From assembly GCA_024681215.1 (NCBI GenBank), contig JAILBG010000022.1, positions 1 to 44,690 on the forward strand: 44,690 nt of DNA. Reading direction: 5' to 3'. Source of the DNA: RUG563 sp024681215 (GTDB taxonomy: Bacteria; Bacillota; Clostridia; Christensenellales; Aristaeellaceae). Both the position numbers and the translations under genes were made by a program. Under the pieces are notes generated by a model that saw only the letters and a list, made by a program, of their open reading frames with translations, was not told the DNA's origin and ran no database searches. The first letter of the stretch is position 1. Each line of letters begins with the position of its first letter. Shown one piece after another: positions 23,509-31,449 of this stretch.

Positions 23509-23850
23509 ATGCAGGTATTCGTATTCGTGCTGAATCGGACCGAGCATTTGGAGCATTTGCTGCAGGAATTTACCGATCACGGCCTTAAGGGCGCCACCGT
23601 GCTGGACAGCCGGGGCATGGCCCGCATCCTGCATACGGAGGATGAAATGCCCATTTTCTACGGCCTGCGCGCCATTCTGGAGCCGGAACGCCGCATCAGC
23701 AAGACCATCTTCTGCGTGATGGAGGACAGCCAGGTGGAGATCGCCCGGAAGATCGTCAACGACGTCACCGGCGGCCTGGACAATCCGGACTCCGGCATCA
23801 TGTTCGCCCTGCCGGTCACCTTTGCGGAAGGACTGGTAAAGAAGAAATGA
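23509..23850 (+). CDS. PII-like (ferredoxin-fold) signalling protein
   Basis: A 113-residue protein that reads as a diverged PII/CutA-type alpha-beta fold: the first strand QVFVFVLNRTEHLEHLLQEF, a second strand GATVLDSRG, a central loop (about 45-60, the T-loop position), then KTIFCVMEDSQVEIARKIVNDV and a final GIMFALPVTFAEGL strand that matches the end of PII proteins (GKIFVLPVE). PII proteins sense nucleotides and bind transporters. The gene overlaps the antiporter by four bases (ATGA), which suggests it controls that transporter. The classic PII uridylylation Tyr context is absent. Assignment rests on pattern, not on a search. Confidence 0.62.
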   Translation: MQVFVFVLNRTEHLEHLLQEFTDHGLKGATVLDSRGMARILHTEDEMPIFYGLRAILEPERRISKTIFCVMEDSQVEIARKIVNDVTGGLDNPDSGIMFALPVTFAEGLVKKK

Positions 23851-25055
23851 ACACGCTGCTTATCATCGGCATCGCCATCGCGGCCGGGCTGCTGGTCAGC
23901 CGCGGGGCGCGGGCCGTCAAGCTGCCCAACGTCACGGCCTTCCTGGTGGCGGGGCTGATCATCGGCCCCTGCGTCGGCGGACTGATCAACAGGGAAACCG
24001 CCGCCTCCATGGATATTATTTCCGATGCGGCGCTGGGCTTCATCGCCTATTCCATCGGCGGCGAATTCAAGCTGAGCTATCTGAAGAAGATCGGCAAGGC
24101 CCCGCTGACCATCACGGCCTTCCAGGGCCTGGCGACGGCCTTCTGCGTGGACGTGGGCCTGATCGCGCTGAGCTTTATTTTCCCCTCCCTGGGCATCACC
24201 GTGCCCATGGCCCTGCTGCTGGGCGCCATCGCCCTGGCCACCGCCCCCGCCGCCACGCTGATGGTGGTGCGCCAGTACAAGGCGGACGGCCCGGTGACCC
24301 GGATGCTGCTGCCCGTGGTGGCCATGGACGACGCCCTGGGCCTGATGGTATACAGCATTTCTTCCTCCGTGGCCGAGGGCATGATGGGCGGGGAAATGAC
24401 CGCGCAGAGCATGGTGCTTTCCCCGCTGATCGAGATTTTCGGCAGCGTCGCCCTGGGGGCAGCCCTGGGGGCCGTGCTGGGCTTCTGCGCCCGGTTCTTC
24501 GCCAGCCGGGGAAACAAGCTGGCCCTGTCCATCGCCGCGGTATTCGTCGGGGTGGGCCTGTGCAGTATGTGGAATTTGTCCTCCCTGCTGGTGTGCATGA
24601 TGATCGGCGCGGTGATGGTGAATACCAGCCAGCAGCGCCAGGTGCTCATGGAGCAGTGCGATCGCTTCACCCCGCCGCTGTTCCTGCTGTTCTTCGTGCT
24701 TTCCGGCGCGGATCTGGATCTGTCCGTGCTGCCCCAGGTGGGGGTCATCGGCGTGGTGTACCTGGTGCTGCGCTGCACGGGCAAGTGGGGCGGCACCATG
24801 CTGGGCGCCCATTGCGTGCATGCGGATGACAGCATCAAAAAATACCTGGGCCTCACGCTGCTGCCCCAGGCCGGCGTGGCCATCGGCATGGCGGCGCTGG
24901 TGAACAGCAAATTCAACAAAACCCCGGAAATGATCGCCATGAGCACCCGGATCAACACCATCGTGCTGGCCGGCGTGCTGATTTTCGAGCTGATCGGCCC
25001 CATCATCACCAAATGGGCGCTGACGAAGGCCGGGGAGATCTCCGCGGCGAAATAA
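23847..25055 (+). CDS. Cation:proton antiporter, CPA2/Kef-like
   Basis: A 402-residue protein with about twelve helices, in the Na+/H+ exchanger domain family. It opens directly with a helix (NTLLIIGIAIAAGLLVSRGARAV), has LPNVTAFLVAGLIIGP (the conserved first-domain motif) and VVAMDDALGLMVYSI, the helix-five-like Asp-Asp pair expected for ion and proton exchange. There is no C-terminal TrkA-N domain, so regulation may come from the separate PII-like protein in front of it. Ion specificity (Na+ or K+) cannot be decided. A strong terminator follows. Confidence 0.87.
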   Translation: MNTLLIIGIAIAAGLLVSRGARAVKLPNVTAFLVAGLIIGPCVGGLINRETAASMDIISDAALGFIAYSIGGEFKLSYLKKIGKAPLTITAFQGLATAFCVDVGLIALSFIFPSLGITVPMALLLGAIALATAPAATLMVVRQYKADGPVTRMLLPVVAMDDALGLMVYSISSSVAEGMMGGEMTAQSMVLSPLIEIFGSVALGAALGAVLGFCARFFASRGNKLALSIAAVFVGVGLCSMWNLSSLLVCMMIGAVMVNTSQQRQVLMEQCDRFTPPLFLLFFVLSGADLDLSVLPQVGVIGVVYLVLRCTGKWGGTMLGAHCVHADDSIKKYLGLTLLPQAGVAIGMAALVNSKFNKTPEMIAMSTRINTIVLAGVLIFELIGPIITKWALTKAGEISAAK

Positions 25056-25065
25056 CGGCAAACGG

Positions 25066-25105
25066 AAAACCGCCCCTGGCGCGGCCTGCGTCAAGGGCGG
25101 TTTTT
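25066..25105. terminator. Bidirectional terminator
   Basis: AAAACCGCCC (25066-25075) pairs with GGGCGGTTTT (25095-25104). It ends the antiporter operon and the convergent SurA-N-like gene. Confidence 0.85.
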
Positions 25106-25118
25106 CTGTGCGTAAGGG

Positions 25119-25793
25119 TTATTTCAGGTTCAGGCACACTTCGGCCACGCCGATGGCGTCCTCGATCACGCCGGCGTCCGCCCAGCAGCCCAGGAGCCAC
25201 TCGGTATAGGCGTCCAGCAGGGCGTCCTCATCGGTGTTCGGCGTTTCCGCGGCGAAGGCCCGCAGCAGCTTTTCCTGCAGGATCTCGTCCCGGGCCTGCT
25301 GCACAAGGGCGTCCTTGGTCAGCCCCCAGGCGGCGAAGTAATTTTCCACGGTTTCATCCGGGTTGGTGGAGGGCGCGTATTCCGCGGCGGGCAGGTGGGC
25401 CATGCCGGCGTCGCTCATGGCGGTCTCCCGATAGCCCTGCCAGGCGCTTTCGGCCCGCTCGGCGGCGTCGGCTTCTTCCTCCGCGGTCAGCTTGTCCACG
25501 CCCTTTTCCGCGGCCTGGGCGCGGATCACGATCTGCAATTCCAGATCAAAGAGCACCTTGCTCATGGCGTCGATGATGTTCAGGGAATCCTTGACGTCGT
25601 AATCGTAGTCCATGGCCGCGCCGCTCAGCGCCGCCTGGATCTGGTACAGCCGCATGGCGGCTTCCAGTTCCTCCGGGGAAATCACCGTTTCACCCACCGT
25701 GGCCGCGGTATCGCTGTAATACTCCGCCTGGGCGCAGACCGTGCCCATGGCCAAAAGGGCCAGCGCCAGAATAACTGACAGGATGCGTTTCAT
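25119..25793 (-). CDS. Exported SurA-N-like protein
   Basis: A 224-residue protein with a signal peptide (1-23, cut near AQA-EYY) and a largely helical, acidic mature part. The segment AATVGETVISPEELEAAMRLYQIQA resembles the start of SurA/PrsA N-terminal chaperone domains (V-G/N-x-x-I-S-x-E-E). No parvulin PPIase domain follows and there is no lipobox. A chaperone-like role outside the membrane is a guess. ATG 25793 follows GGAGGAAAAGGG. The frame continues far upstream through the divergent promoter region, but that part is not coding. Confidence 0.6.
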   Translation of the reverse strand: MKRILSVILALALLAMGTVCAQAEYYSDTAATVGETVISPEELEAAMRLYQIQAALSGAAMDYDYDVKDSLNIIDAMSKVLFDLELQIVIRAQAAEKGVDKLTAEEEADAAERAESAWQGYRETAMSDAGMAHLPAAEYAPSTNPDETVENYFAAWGLTKDALVQQARDEILQEKLLRAFAAETPNTDEDALLDAYTEWLLGCWADAGVIEDAIGVAEVCLNLK

Positions 25794-25847
25794 GTTCCCT
25801 TTTCCTCCTTCATTGATCCGTCCCGTTTGCGTAACGGGCGTAATCCC

Positions 25848-25875
25848 ATTATACCTGTTTTTTTGCCAAATGCAA
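25848..25875 (-). promoter_or_regulatory. Promoter of the SurA-N-like gene
   Basis: Minus-strand TTGCAT (25870-25875), 16-bp spacer, TATAAT (25848-25853). The short leader holds a CCCGTT/AACGGG hairpin (25822-25838). Confidence 0.68.
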
Positions 25876-25941
25876 ATATCCCGGCGCGGGAAGGCGAGAT
25901 TTTTACACCTTTCTCCCCGCCGCCGGGGGGCGGTTTGCCGC

Positions 25942-25970
25942 TTGCAATGCGGTTGCGCCCATGATATAAT
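25942..25970 (+). promoter_or_regulatory. Promoter of ktrB
   Basis: TTGCAA (25942-25947), 17-bp spacer, extended -10 TGATATAAT (core 25965-25970). No c-di-AMP riboswitch fits in the 60-base leader. Confidence 0.8.
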
Positions 25971-26030
25971 TTTGCCGGCCGAGCAGAGAAAAAACGGCGC
26001 CCGGCCGATCGCGCGCCGGAGGAAGAAACG

Positions 26031-27389
26031 ATGGGTTCCAAAGCGAGGCAATGGTTTGATAAGCTGCTGCAGCGGCCCGAGCGTTTGCTGGCCCTGGGCT
26101 TTCTGGTGCTGATCCTGGTGGGATCGGCGCTGCTTTCGCTGCCCGTTTCCGCCCGGAACGGGCAGGGCATCGGCTATTTCAACGGCCTGTTCACCGCCAC
26201 CTCCGCGGTGTGCGTCACGGGCCTGGTGGCCGTGGATACGGCGACGGCATTTGCGCCCTTCGGCCAGGCGGTGCTGCTGGTGCTGATCCAGGTGGGCGGG
26301 CTGGGGTTCATGGTGTTCGCCACGCTGGTCATGTCCATGCTGGGGCACCGGTTTTCCCTGAAGGGGCGGATGCTGATCAGGGAATCCATGAACGTCACTT
26401 CCGCCGCGGGGCTGGTGAAGCTGAGCCGGATCTACGGCCTGATGGCCTTAGGGATCGAATTGATCGGCGCGGCGCTTCTGGCCGTCCGCTTCGTGCCCGC
26501 CTACGGCTGGGGCAGGGGGCTGTGGTTTTCCCTGTTCCATGCGGTCAGCGCGTTCTGCAACGCGGGGTTTGATCTGATGGGCCATTTTTCCAGCCTCACC
26601 GCCTTTTCCCGGGATCCGCTGGTGCTTTTGACGGTGGCGGGGCTCATCATCCTGGGGGGATTGGGCTTTTCGGTGATCCTGGAAACGGTGCGGCGGAAGG
26701 AAAGCGGGCGGGGGCTGTCCCTGCACGCCAGGATCGTGCTGGTCACCACGGGCGTTCTGCTGCTGGCGGGCACGCTGTTCTACGGCGCCATGGAAAACAG
26801 CCGCACGCTGAACGGCGGCGCCGGGGAAAACGTGCTCAACGCCTTTTTCCAGTCCGTCACCATGCGCACGGCGGGCTTCAATTCCGTGGATCTGTCCGCC
26901 ATGAGCGACGGGAGCAAGTTCTTTTCCTGCCTGCTGATGCTGGTGGGCGCGTCCCCGGCCTCCACCGGCGGCGGGATCAAGACCACCACCGTCGCCGCGG
27001 TGATATTGCTGGTGGTCAGCGTGGTGAAGGGCGAAAACGAGGTGAATATCGCCAGGCGCCGGCTGGGGGCGGGCATCGCCCTGCGGGCCCTGGCTGTGAC
27101 CGCCATCGCCCTGGGCATGCTGATCCTGGGCACGCTGCTGATCACGGTGTTCGAGGGCGGGCGCTATCCGCTGTCGGATATTTTGTTTGAAACGTCATCT
27201 GCCGTGGCCACGGTGGGGGTCAGCTCCATCGGGTCGCCCAATCTGTCCCTGCCCAGCAGGATCACCCTGCTGCCCATGATGTTCCTGGGCCGGGTGGGGC
27301 CCATGACGCTGGCGGTGGCCCTGGCCAAGCGGCAGACCAAGGCCGTCAACCAGATCAAATACCCCGAGGAGCAGATCATGATCGGATAA
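26031..27389 (+). CDS. ktrB: Potassium uptake protein, TrkH/KtrB family
   Basis: A 452-residue membrane protein with the four-fold M1-P-M2 repeat of K+ transporters. All four filter loops can be seen: TSAVCVTGLV, SAFCNAGFDL, TMRTAGFNSVD and TSSAVATVGVSS, each with the central Gly. The length and a short N-terminus favour KtrB over TrkH. It works with the cytosolic RCK ring KtrA, encoded 85 bases downstream. GGAGGAAG precedes ATG 26031. The intergenic gap to ktrA has a CCGGGGA/TCTCCCCGG hairpin without a T-tract, which may tune the KtrB:KtrA ratio. Confidence 0.93.
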   Translation: MGSKARQWFDKLLQRPERLLALGFLVLILVGSALLSLPVSARNGQGIGYFNGLFTATSAVCVTGLVAVDTATAFAPFGQAVLLVLIQVGGLGFMVFATLVMSMLGHRFSLKGRMLIRESMNVTSAAGLVKLSRIYGLMALGIELIGAALLAVRFVPAYGWGRGLWFSLFHAVSAFCNAGFDLMGHFSSLTAFSRDPLVLLTVAGLIILGGLGFSVILETVRRKESGRGLSLHARIVLVTTGVLLLAGTLFYGAMENSRTLNGGAGENVLNAFFQSVTMRTAGFNSVDLSAMSDGSKFFSCLLMLVGASPASTGGGIKTTTVAAVILLVVSVVKGENEVNIARRRLGAGIALRALAVTAIALGMLILGTLLITVFEGGRYPLSDILFETSSAVATVGVSSIGSPNLSLPSRITLLPMMFLGRVGPMTLAVALAKRQTKAVNQIKYPEEQIMIG

Positions 27390-27474
27390 GCCGCCGCGCA
27401 GCCGCCGGGGAATCCTTCTCCCCGGTATCGCAGGCAAAGCAGGCGCTGACAAAAGCAAGGACGGAGGGAAAACC

Positions 27475-28131
27475 ATGAAGGGAAAGAAAAAGCAATTCCT
27501 GGTGCTGGGCCTGGGGCGGTTCGGATCCGCGGTGGCCCGGTCCTTATGTGAAATGGGCCACGAGGTGCTGGCGGTGGACAGCGACGCGGAGGCGGTGCAG
27601 GATATCTCCCCTCATGTGACCCAGGCCGTCCAGGCCGACGCCACGGACGACGAGGTGTTTTCCTCCCTGGATGCGGGGAACTACGACGCGGCCATCGTGT
27701 CTATCGGCTCCAACGTGCGGGATTCCATCCTCATCAGCGTGCTGTGCAAGGAAGCTGGGGTGCCTCTGGTGGTGGCCAAGGCCAGCGACGATCTGCACGC
27801 CAAGGTGCTTTCCAAGGTGGGGGTGGACCGGGTGGTGTTCCCGGAGAGGGACATGGGCCAGCGCGCGGCCCGGGCATTGGTGATGCCCCAGATGCTGGAT
27901 CTGATGACCCTCACCGGTGACGCCCGGGTGGCGGAAATGCACCTGCCGGAAAAATGGCAGAACAAGACCCTGGTGCAGGCGGATATTCGCCGGAACTGGG
28001 GCGTCACCGTGCTGGCCGTGCGCCGGGGCGATCAGACCATCACCACCCTGAACGCGGACTTCCTGCTTCTGCCGGGGGATATCGTGCTGGTGCTGGGCAC
28101 CCAGCAGGCCATCGACGCCATCCAGGACTGA
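27475..28131 (+). CDS. ktrA: Potassium uptake regulatory subunit, TrkA/KtrA family
   Basis: A 218-residue RCK protein. The N-terminal Rossmann domain opens with LVLGLGRFGSAVARSL (GxGxxG) and has the acidic VDSDAEAVQ strand end for NAD(H)/ATP-type ligands. Residues about 140-218 form a TrkA_C domain, the place where c-di-AMP binds in Bacillota KtrA. It gates KtrB according to nucleotide state. GGAGGG precedes ATG 27475. Confidence 0.93.
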   Translation: MKGKKKQFLVLGLGRFGSAVARSLCEMGHEVLAVDSDAEAVQDISPHVTQAVQADATDDEVFSSLDAGNYDAAIVSIGSNVRDSILISVLCKEAGVPLVVAKASDDLHAKVLSKVGVDRVVFPERDMGQRAARALVMPQMLDLMTLTGDARVAEMHLPEKWQNKTLVQADIRRNWGVTVLAVRRGDQTITTLNADFLLLPGDIVLVLGTQQAIDAIQD

Positions 28132-28180
28132 CCCGGAAAAGCGGGCGGCCGCCGCGGCGGGAGGCCCGACCGGCGGCAAT

Positions 28181-28238
28181 AAAAAAGCGCCTTTCGGCGG
28201 AGGAATTTTTCTTCAGTCCCTCTCCCGGAAGGCGCTTT
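28181..28238 (-). terminator. Terminator of the rph-yfcE-GNAT operon
   Basis: On the minus strand AAAGCGCCTTCC near the end of the GNAT gene pairs with GAAAGGCGCTTT after its stop, followed by TTTATT. The upstream arm is inside the coding sequence. Confidence 0.6.
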
Positions 28239-28737
28239 CCGTCAGCTCGTAATCCACCGCGGACTGCATCTTTCCCAGCTGATCCCGCCAGGAATCGTAC
28301 CGGACGCCGGTTTTCCGGAAACCCAGCAGCTCGTACACGTGCTGGGCGCGCTTGTTGTTCAGATTGGTGTCCAGCACGATCCTGCCGCAGCCCCGGTCCA
28401 GCAGCGCCCGGATCAGCAGCCGCAGGGCCGCCCGGCCGAGGCCCCGTTCCTGATAAGCCGCTTCGCAGATCTTGATGCCGATTTCGGCGCTTCCGTCCGC
28501 CAGGATGCGGTAGCTCATTTCCCCCACGGGCCGGCCGTCGGATTCCAGGATCAGGCGGCGGCGGGTATCGTCGGTGTCCCCTTCCAGCTGCGCGGCCACG
28601 GCCTCCGCGGAGGTGCCCAGGCCCAGGGGGAAGCCGGCGTGGGCCATCACCGCCCCGTCGTTCCACCAGGCGGCCAGAAGCGGCGCGTCCGCCTTTTCGG
28701 CGTTCCGGATGCGGACGCCGTTTTTTTCAAGCTCCAT
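28213..28737 (-). CDS. GNAT family N-acetyltransferase
   Basis: A 174-residue acetyltransferase. The acetyl-CoA loop is visible as ERGLGRAALRLLIRALLDRG (motif A, R/Q-x-x-G-x-A), followed by IVLDTNLNNKRAQHVYELLGFRKTGVR (motif B). The N-terminus RIRNAEKADAPLLAAWWNDG is that of RimJ/RimL-like enzymes. The substrate is unknown; the family acetylates protein N-termini, polyamines or antibiotics. It is the last gene of the operon, and a ribosome site (GGAAAGG) precedes ATG 28737. Confidence 0.85.
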   Translation of the reverse strand: MELEKNGVRIRNAEKADAPLLAAWWNDGAVMAHAGFPLGLGTSAEAVAAQLEGDTDDTRRRLILESDGRPVGEMSYRILADGSAEIGIKICEAAYQERGLGRAALRLLIRALLDRGCGRIVLDTNLNNKRAQHVYELLGFRKTGVRYDSWRDQLGKMQSAVDYELTESAFRERD

Positions 28738-28755
28738 GGCGTTTTCCTTTCCATC

Positions 28756-29217
28756 TTACAGGGAGCGCAGTTCCGCCTCCACCGTCCCATCGGGACCGAT
28801 GTGCAGAACGGCGTATTTGCCGCTCGCCGCCGCGCCGGGGTTCAGCAGCAGCACGCCCTGCCGCCATTGCATTTTCTGCACGTGGGTATGGCCGTAAAGG
28901 GCGGCGCGGCAGTTTTCCCGCAGCGCCAGGGAGAGCAGATCGTCCGTGCCGTCCTTCACGTGCTGGAAGTGCCCGTGGGTGAGCAGAAGCCGCGCGCCGG
29001 AAAGCCCGACGATGTTCAGCGTGTCGCTGCGGAACAGATCGCAGTTGCCCGCAACCTGGTACACCGGGGGCAGGGGCACGTCCAGGGCGCGCAGGTCGTC
29101 ATACCCGTCCCCCAGATGGATCAGGGCGTCCAGGGGGCCTTCCGCCTCCATCTTCATCAGGATGGTGTTCAGCCGCCCGGTGAAATAATGGGAATCGCTC
29201 AGCACGCCCACGCGCAT
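28756..29217 (-). CDS. YfcE/MJ0936-type metallophosphoesterase
   Basis: A 153-residue enzyme, typical size for the YfcE family. The dinuclear metal site is complete: VLSDSHY (D, H), HLGDGYDD, VAGNCD, LLTHGHF and YGHTHV. These enzymes hydrolyse phosphodiester or phosphomonoester model substrates; in Bacillota, YsnB sits behind rph-rdgB, exactly as here. Its ATG overlaps the TGA of the rph-rdgB gene. Confidence 0.92.
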   Translation of the reverse strand: MRVGVLSDSHYFTGRLNTILMKMEAEGPLDALIHLGDGYDDLRALDVPLPPVYQVAGNCDLFRSDTLNIVGLSGARLLLTHGHFQHVKDGTDDLLSLALRENCRAALYGHTHVQKMQWRQGVLLLNPGAAASGKYAVLHIGPDGTVEAELRSL

Positions 29218-30536
29218 CAGGGCAGCTCCTCCAGATAGGGCAGCATCAGCCGCATGGCCTGGGCCCGGTGACTGATGCGGTTCTTTTCTTCCTGGGCCAT
29301 TTCGGCGAAGGTTTCGCCGCTGAGATATTCAAAATACGGGTCGTAGCCGAAGCCGCCGTTCCCCCGGGGGGCGAAGGTGATCACCCCGGGGCAGCTGCCC
29401 TGGACGGTGTGAGTTTCGCCGTTGGGCAGGCACAGGGCCATGGCGCAGACGAACTGGGCCGTGCGGTCCTCGGCGGGCACGTCGGCCATGTTTTCGATCA
29501 GCAGATCGTTGTTGACCCTGTCGTCCCCGTGATGGCCGCAGTACCGGGCGGAATGTACCCCGGGGTCGCCGTCCAGGGCGTCCACGGAAAGGCCGCTGTC
29601 GTCCCCCAGGGCGCACAGCCCGGTGGCCTTCGCTACGGCCCGGGCTTTGATCAGGGCGTTTTCCTCGAAGGTGGCGCCGTTTTCGTCGATCTCGCCGGTG
29701 AAGCCCGCCTCCGCCATGGAGATCACGTTCATCCTGTCGTCCACCATGTCGGAGATCTCCCGGATCTTGTGGGGGTTGTTGCTGGCGATCACCAGGGTGC
29801 GCCGGGGGGCGATCAGGGCGGCGCGGTCCCCCAGGGCCTCGCGCTGCTTTTCGTGCAGCTCCCGGACGCCCTTTTCCCCCAGGGCCAGGATCTGATTCAG
29901 CTCCGCCTTGGTGAAGGCCCGGCCTTCGCCGGTGCCCTGCAGCTCGATGAACGCGCCGTTCTCGTCCATCACGAAATTCATGTCCGTCTGGGCGGCGCTG
30001 TCCTCCAGGTAGCAAAGGTCCAGGCAGGGCACGTCCGAAACGATGCCGGCGCTGACGGCGGCGATCTGGTGAACCACGGGGGATTCAGCCAGCTTTCCTT
30101 CCCGGATCAGCTTGCCGACGGCGCAGCACAGGGCCACGAAGCCGCCGGTGATGGAGGCGGTGCGGGTGCCGCCGTCGGCCTCCAATACGTCGCAGTCCAC
30201 GGTAATGGTGCGCTCCCCCAGGAAGCGGCGGTCCACCGCCTGGCGCAGCGCCCGGCCGATCAGCCGGCTGATCTCCACGCCCCGGCCGTCCTTTTTCAGG
30301 CCGTCCCTTTGCTTGCGGCGGCCGGTGGACGCGGGCAGCATGGCGTATTCCGCCGTGAGCCACCCCAGGCCTTTCCCCCGCAGGAAGGGGGGCACGCCCT
30401 CCTCCACCGAGGCGGTGCAGATGACCCGGGTGCCGCCGCAGCGGATCAGGCAGCTGCCGTCGGCGGTGGACACAAAATCGGGGATGATCTCGCAGGGGCG
30501 CAGTTCGTCCGGCATTCTCTGATCGGGGCGGGACAC
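29217..30536 (-). CDS. rph: Bifunctional RNase PH / XTP-dITP diphosphatase (Rph-RdgB fusion)
   Basis: A 439-residue fusion. Residues 1 to about 240 are RNase PH: RMPDELRPCEI, CTASVEEGVPPFLRGKGLGW, the STGRRKQRD phosphate-binding region, and QTDMNFVM. RNase PH trims tRNA 3' ends using phosphate. From about residue 247 (TLVIASNNPHKIREI) runs RdgB/HAM1: SFxEN-like TFEENALIKA, DDSGLSVDAL, GGFGYDPYF and SHRAQAM, an enzyme that removes XTP and dITP. The GTG start at 30536 has AAAGGA seven or more bases upstream and gives the usual RNase PH N-terminus. The two genes are adjacent in many Bacillota; fused forms are known in some. Confidence 0.92.
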   Translation of the reverse strand: MSRPDQRMPDELRPCEIIPDFVSTADGSCLIRCGGTRVICTASVEEGVPPFLRGKGLGWLTAEYAMLPASTGRRKQRDGLKKDGRGVEISRLIGRALRQAVDRRFLGERTITVDCDVLEADGGTRTASITGGFVALCCAVGKLIREGKLAESPVVHQIAAVSAGIVSDVPCLDLCYLEDSAAQTDMNFVMDENGAFIELQGTGEGRAFTKAELNQILALGEKGVRELHEKQREALGDRAALIAPRRTLVIASNNPHKIREISDMVDDRMNVISMAEAGFTGEIDENGATFEENALIKARAVAKATGLCALGDDSGLSVDALDGDPGVHSARYCGHHGDDRVNNDLLIENMADVPAEDRTAQFVCAMALCLPNGETHTVQGSCPGVITFAPRGNGGFGYDPYFEYLSGETFAEMAQEEKNRISHRAQAMRLMLPYLEELP

Positions 30537-30561
30537 GGGGCATCATCCTTTCTTCGGCAGT

Positions 30562-30595
30562 AAAAAAGGCAGGGCTTTCATTCCCTGCCATTATA
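30562..30595 (-). terminator. Terminator of the second GNAT gene overlapping the rph promoter
   Basis: Minus strand: GGCAGGG (rc of 30583-30589) pairs with CCCTGCC (rc of 30568-30574), then TTTTTT (30562-30567). Directly upstream is an extended -10 TGCTATAAT (core 30590-30595), so rph transcription should start within the hairpin and escape it. Confidence 0.7.
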
Positions 30596-30633
30596 GCACA
30601 GTTTCCTTTTCTTGTGGGAGTTTTGCGGAATTT

Positions 30634-31185
30634 TCACATTTTGCGCACCATGATGTACTCGTTGAGCAGCGTGCCGTCCTTGAGGCGGATGGCGTCGGGG
30701 CGCAGCCCCACGATGCGGAAGCCCATTTTTTCGTACAGCGCCCGGGCCCGGCTGTTGCCCTCGGCAAATTCCAATTCCATCTGCATAAGGCCTTCCCGGC
30801 TCTCCGCGATGCGGATCAGCTCCCGGAACATACGGGTGCCGATGCCCTGGTTCCAGTAATCCCGAAGCAGGGCGATGGCCACGGTGGCCCGGTGGCTGTA
30901 TTTCTTCTGGGGGAAGAACACGATCTCGCAGTTCCCCGCGATTTTCCCGTCCACCAGGCACACGATCATGGCCTCGTTGGGGGATTCGTTCTTGCGCTCG
31001 AACAGCGCCTTTTCCCCTTCCGGGGTGTATTTCACGCACTCCTCGGGATAGCGGATGATGAAATCGGTTTCCCCGGCGCTTTTCACCAGGTATTCCAGCG
31101 TGCCGGGCACGTCCTCCGTCAGCGGGCTGCGCAGCAGCGCCTGCCGCCCGTCCTTCAGGGTGAAATGAATATCCTCGATGCGCAT
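30634..31185 (-). CDS. GNAT family N-acetyltransferase
   Basis: A 183-residue protein with motif A DYWNQGIGTRMFRELIRIAES (Q-G-x-G) and motif B ELEFAEGNSRARALYEKMGFRIVG. The N-terminal half (DGRQALLRSPLTEDVPGTLEYL) is the type seen in YjcK/PhnO-like acetyltransferases. The substrate is unknown. ATG 31185 has GAAAGGAG upstream; the frame is open for 53 codons further into repeat sequence and is not coding there. Confidence 0.82.
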   Translation of the reverse strand: MRIEDIHFTLKDGRQALLRSPLTEDVPGTLEYLVKSAGETDFIIRYPEECVKYTPEGEKALFERKNESPNEAMIVCLVDGKIAGNCEIVFFPQKKYSHRATVAIALLRDYWNQGIGTRMFRELIRIAESREGLMQMELEFAEGNSRARALYEKMGFRIVGLRPDAIRLKDGTLLNEYIMVRKM

Positions 31186-31249
31186 GGCGATTCTCCTTTC
31201 TTTGCGCCGTTTGCCTGCCTGCCCGCGTCTGCGGAAAAAACGGCGGCAG

Positions 31250-31304
31250 ACCGCTTTTTCGTAAAGGGGGTCTGGGGGGAACCGCTTTTTGGCCTTAAAA
31301 AGCG
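31250..31304 (-). repeat. Interspersed double-hairpin repeat, degenerate copy
   Basis: A 55-base direct copy (one mismatch) of 31375-31429. The hairpin arms are partly lost on the right side (AAAAAGCG then CCCCT instead of GTTCCCC). Confidence 0.75.
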
Positions 31305-31374
31305 CCCCTCCCCCGTCTGTATCCCTACTTGATCTCCACTTCAAAAAAAGCTAAAGATATATCCCCCTCCCGAA

Positions 31375-31438
31375 ACCGCTTTTTCGTAAAGGGGGTCTGG
31401 GGGGAACCGCTTTTTGGCCTCAAAAAGCGGTTCCCCCC
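31375..31438 (-). repeat. Interspersed double-hairpin repeat, intact copy
   Basis: A perfect 17-bp stem (31399-31415 with 31422-31438) around a six-base loop, preceded by a CGCTTTTTCGTAAAGGGGG module. Read on the minus strand it has the same order as the repeats near 9.2-9.5 kb: GGGGGGAACC-palindrome-GGTTCCCCCC, three bases, CCCCCTT. It directly follows the acyl-ligase stop codon and may act as its 3' end. Confidence 0.78.
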
Positions 31439-31449
31439 AGCTTCGTCCT

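Noticed and set aside
25971..26030. c-di-AMP riboswitch before ktrB
   Set aside because: The leader after the promoter is only about 55 bases, too short for a ydaO-type element, and no conserved motif is present.
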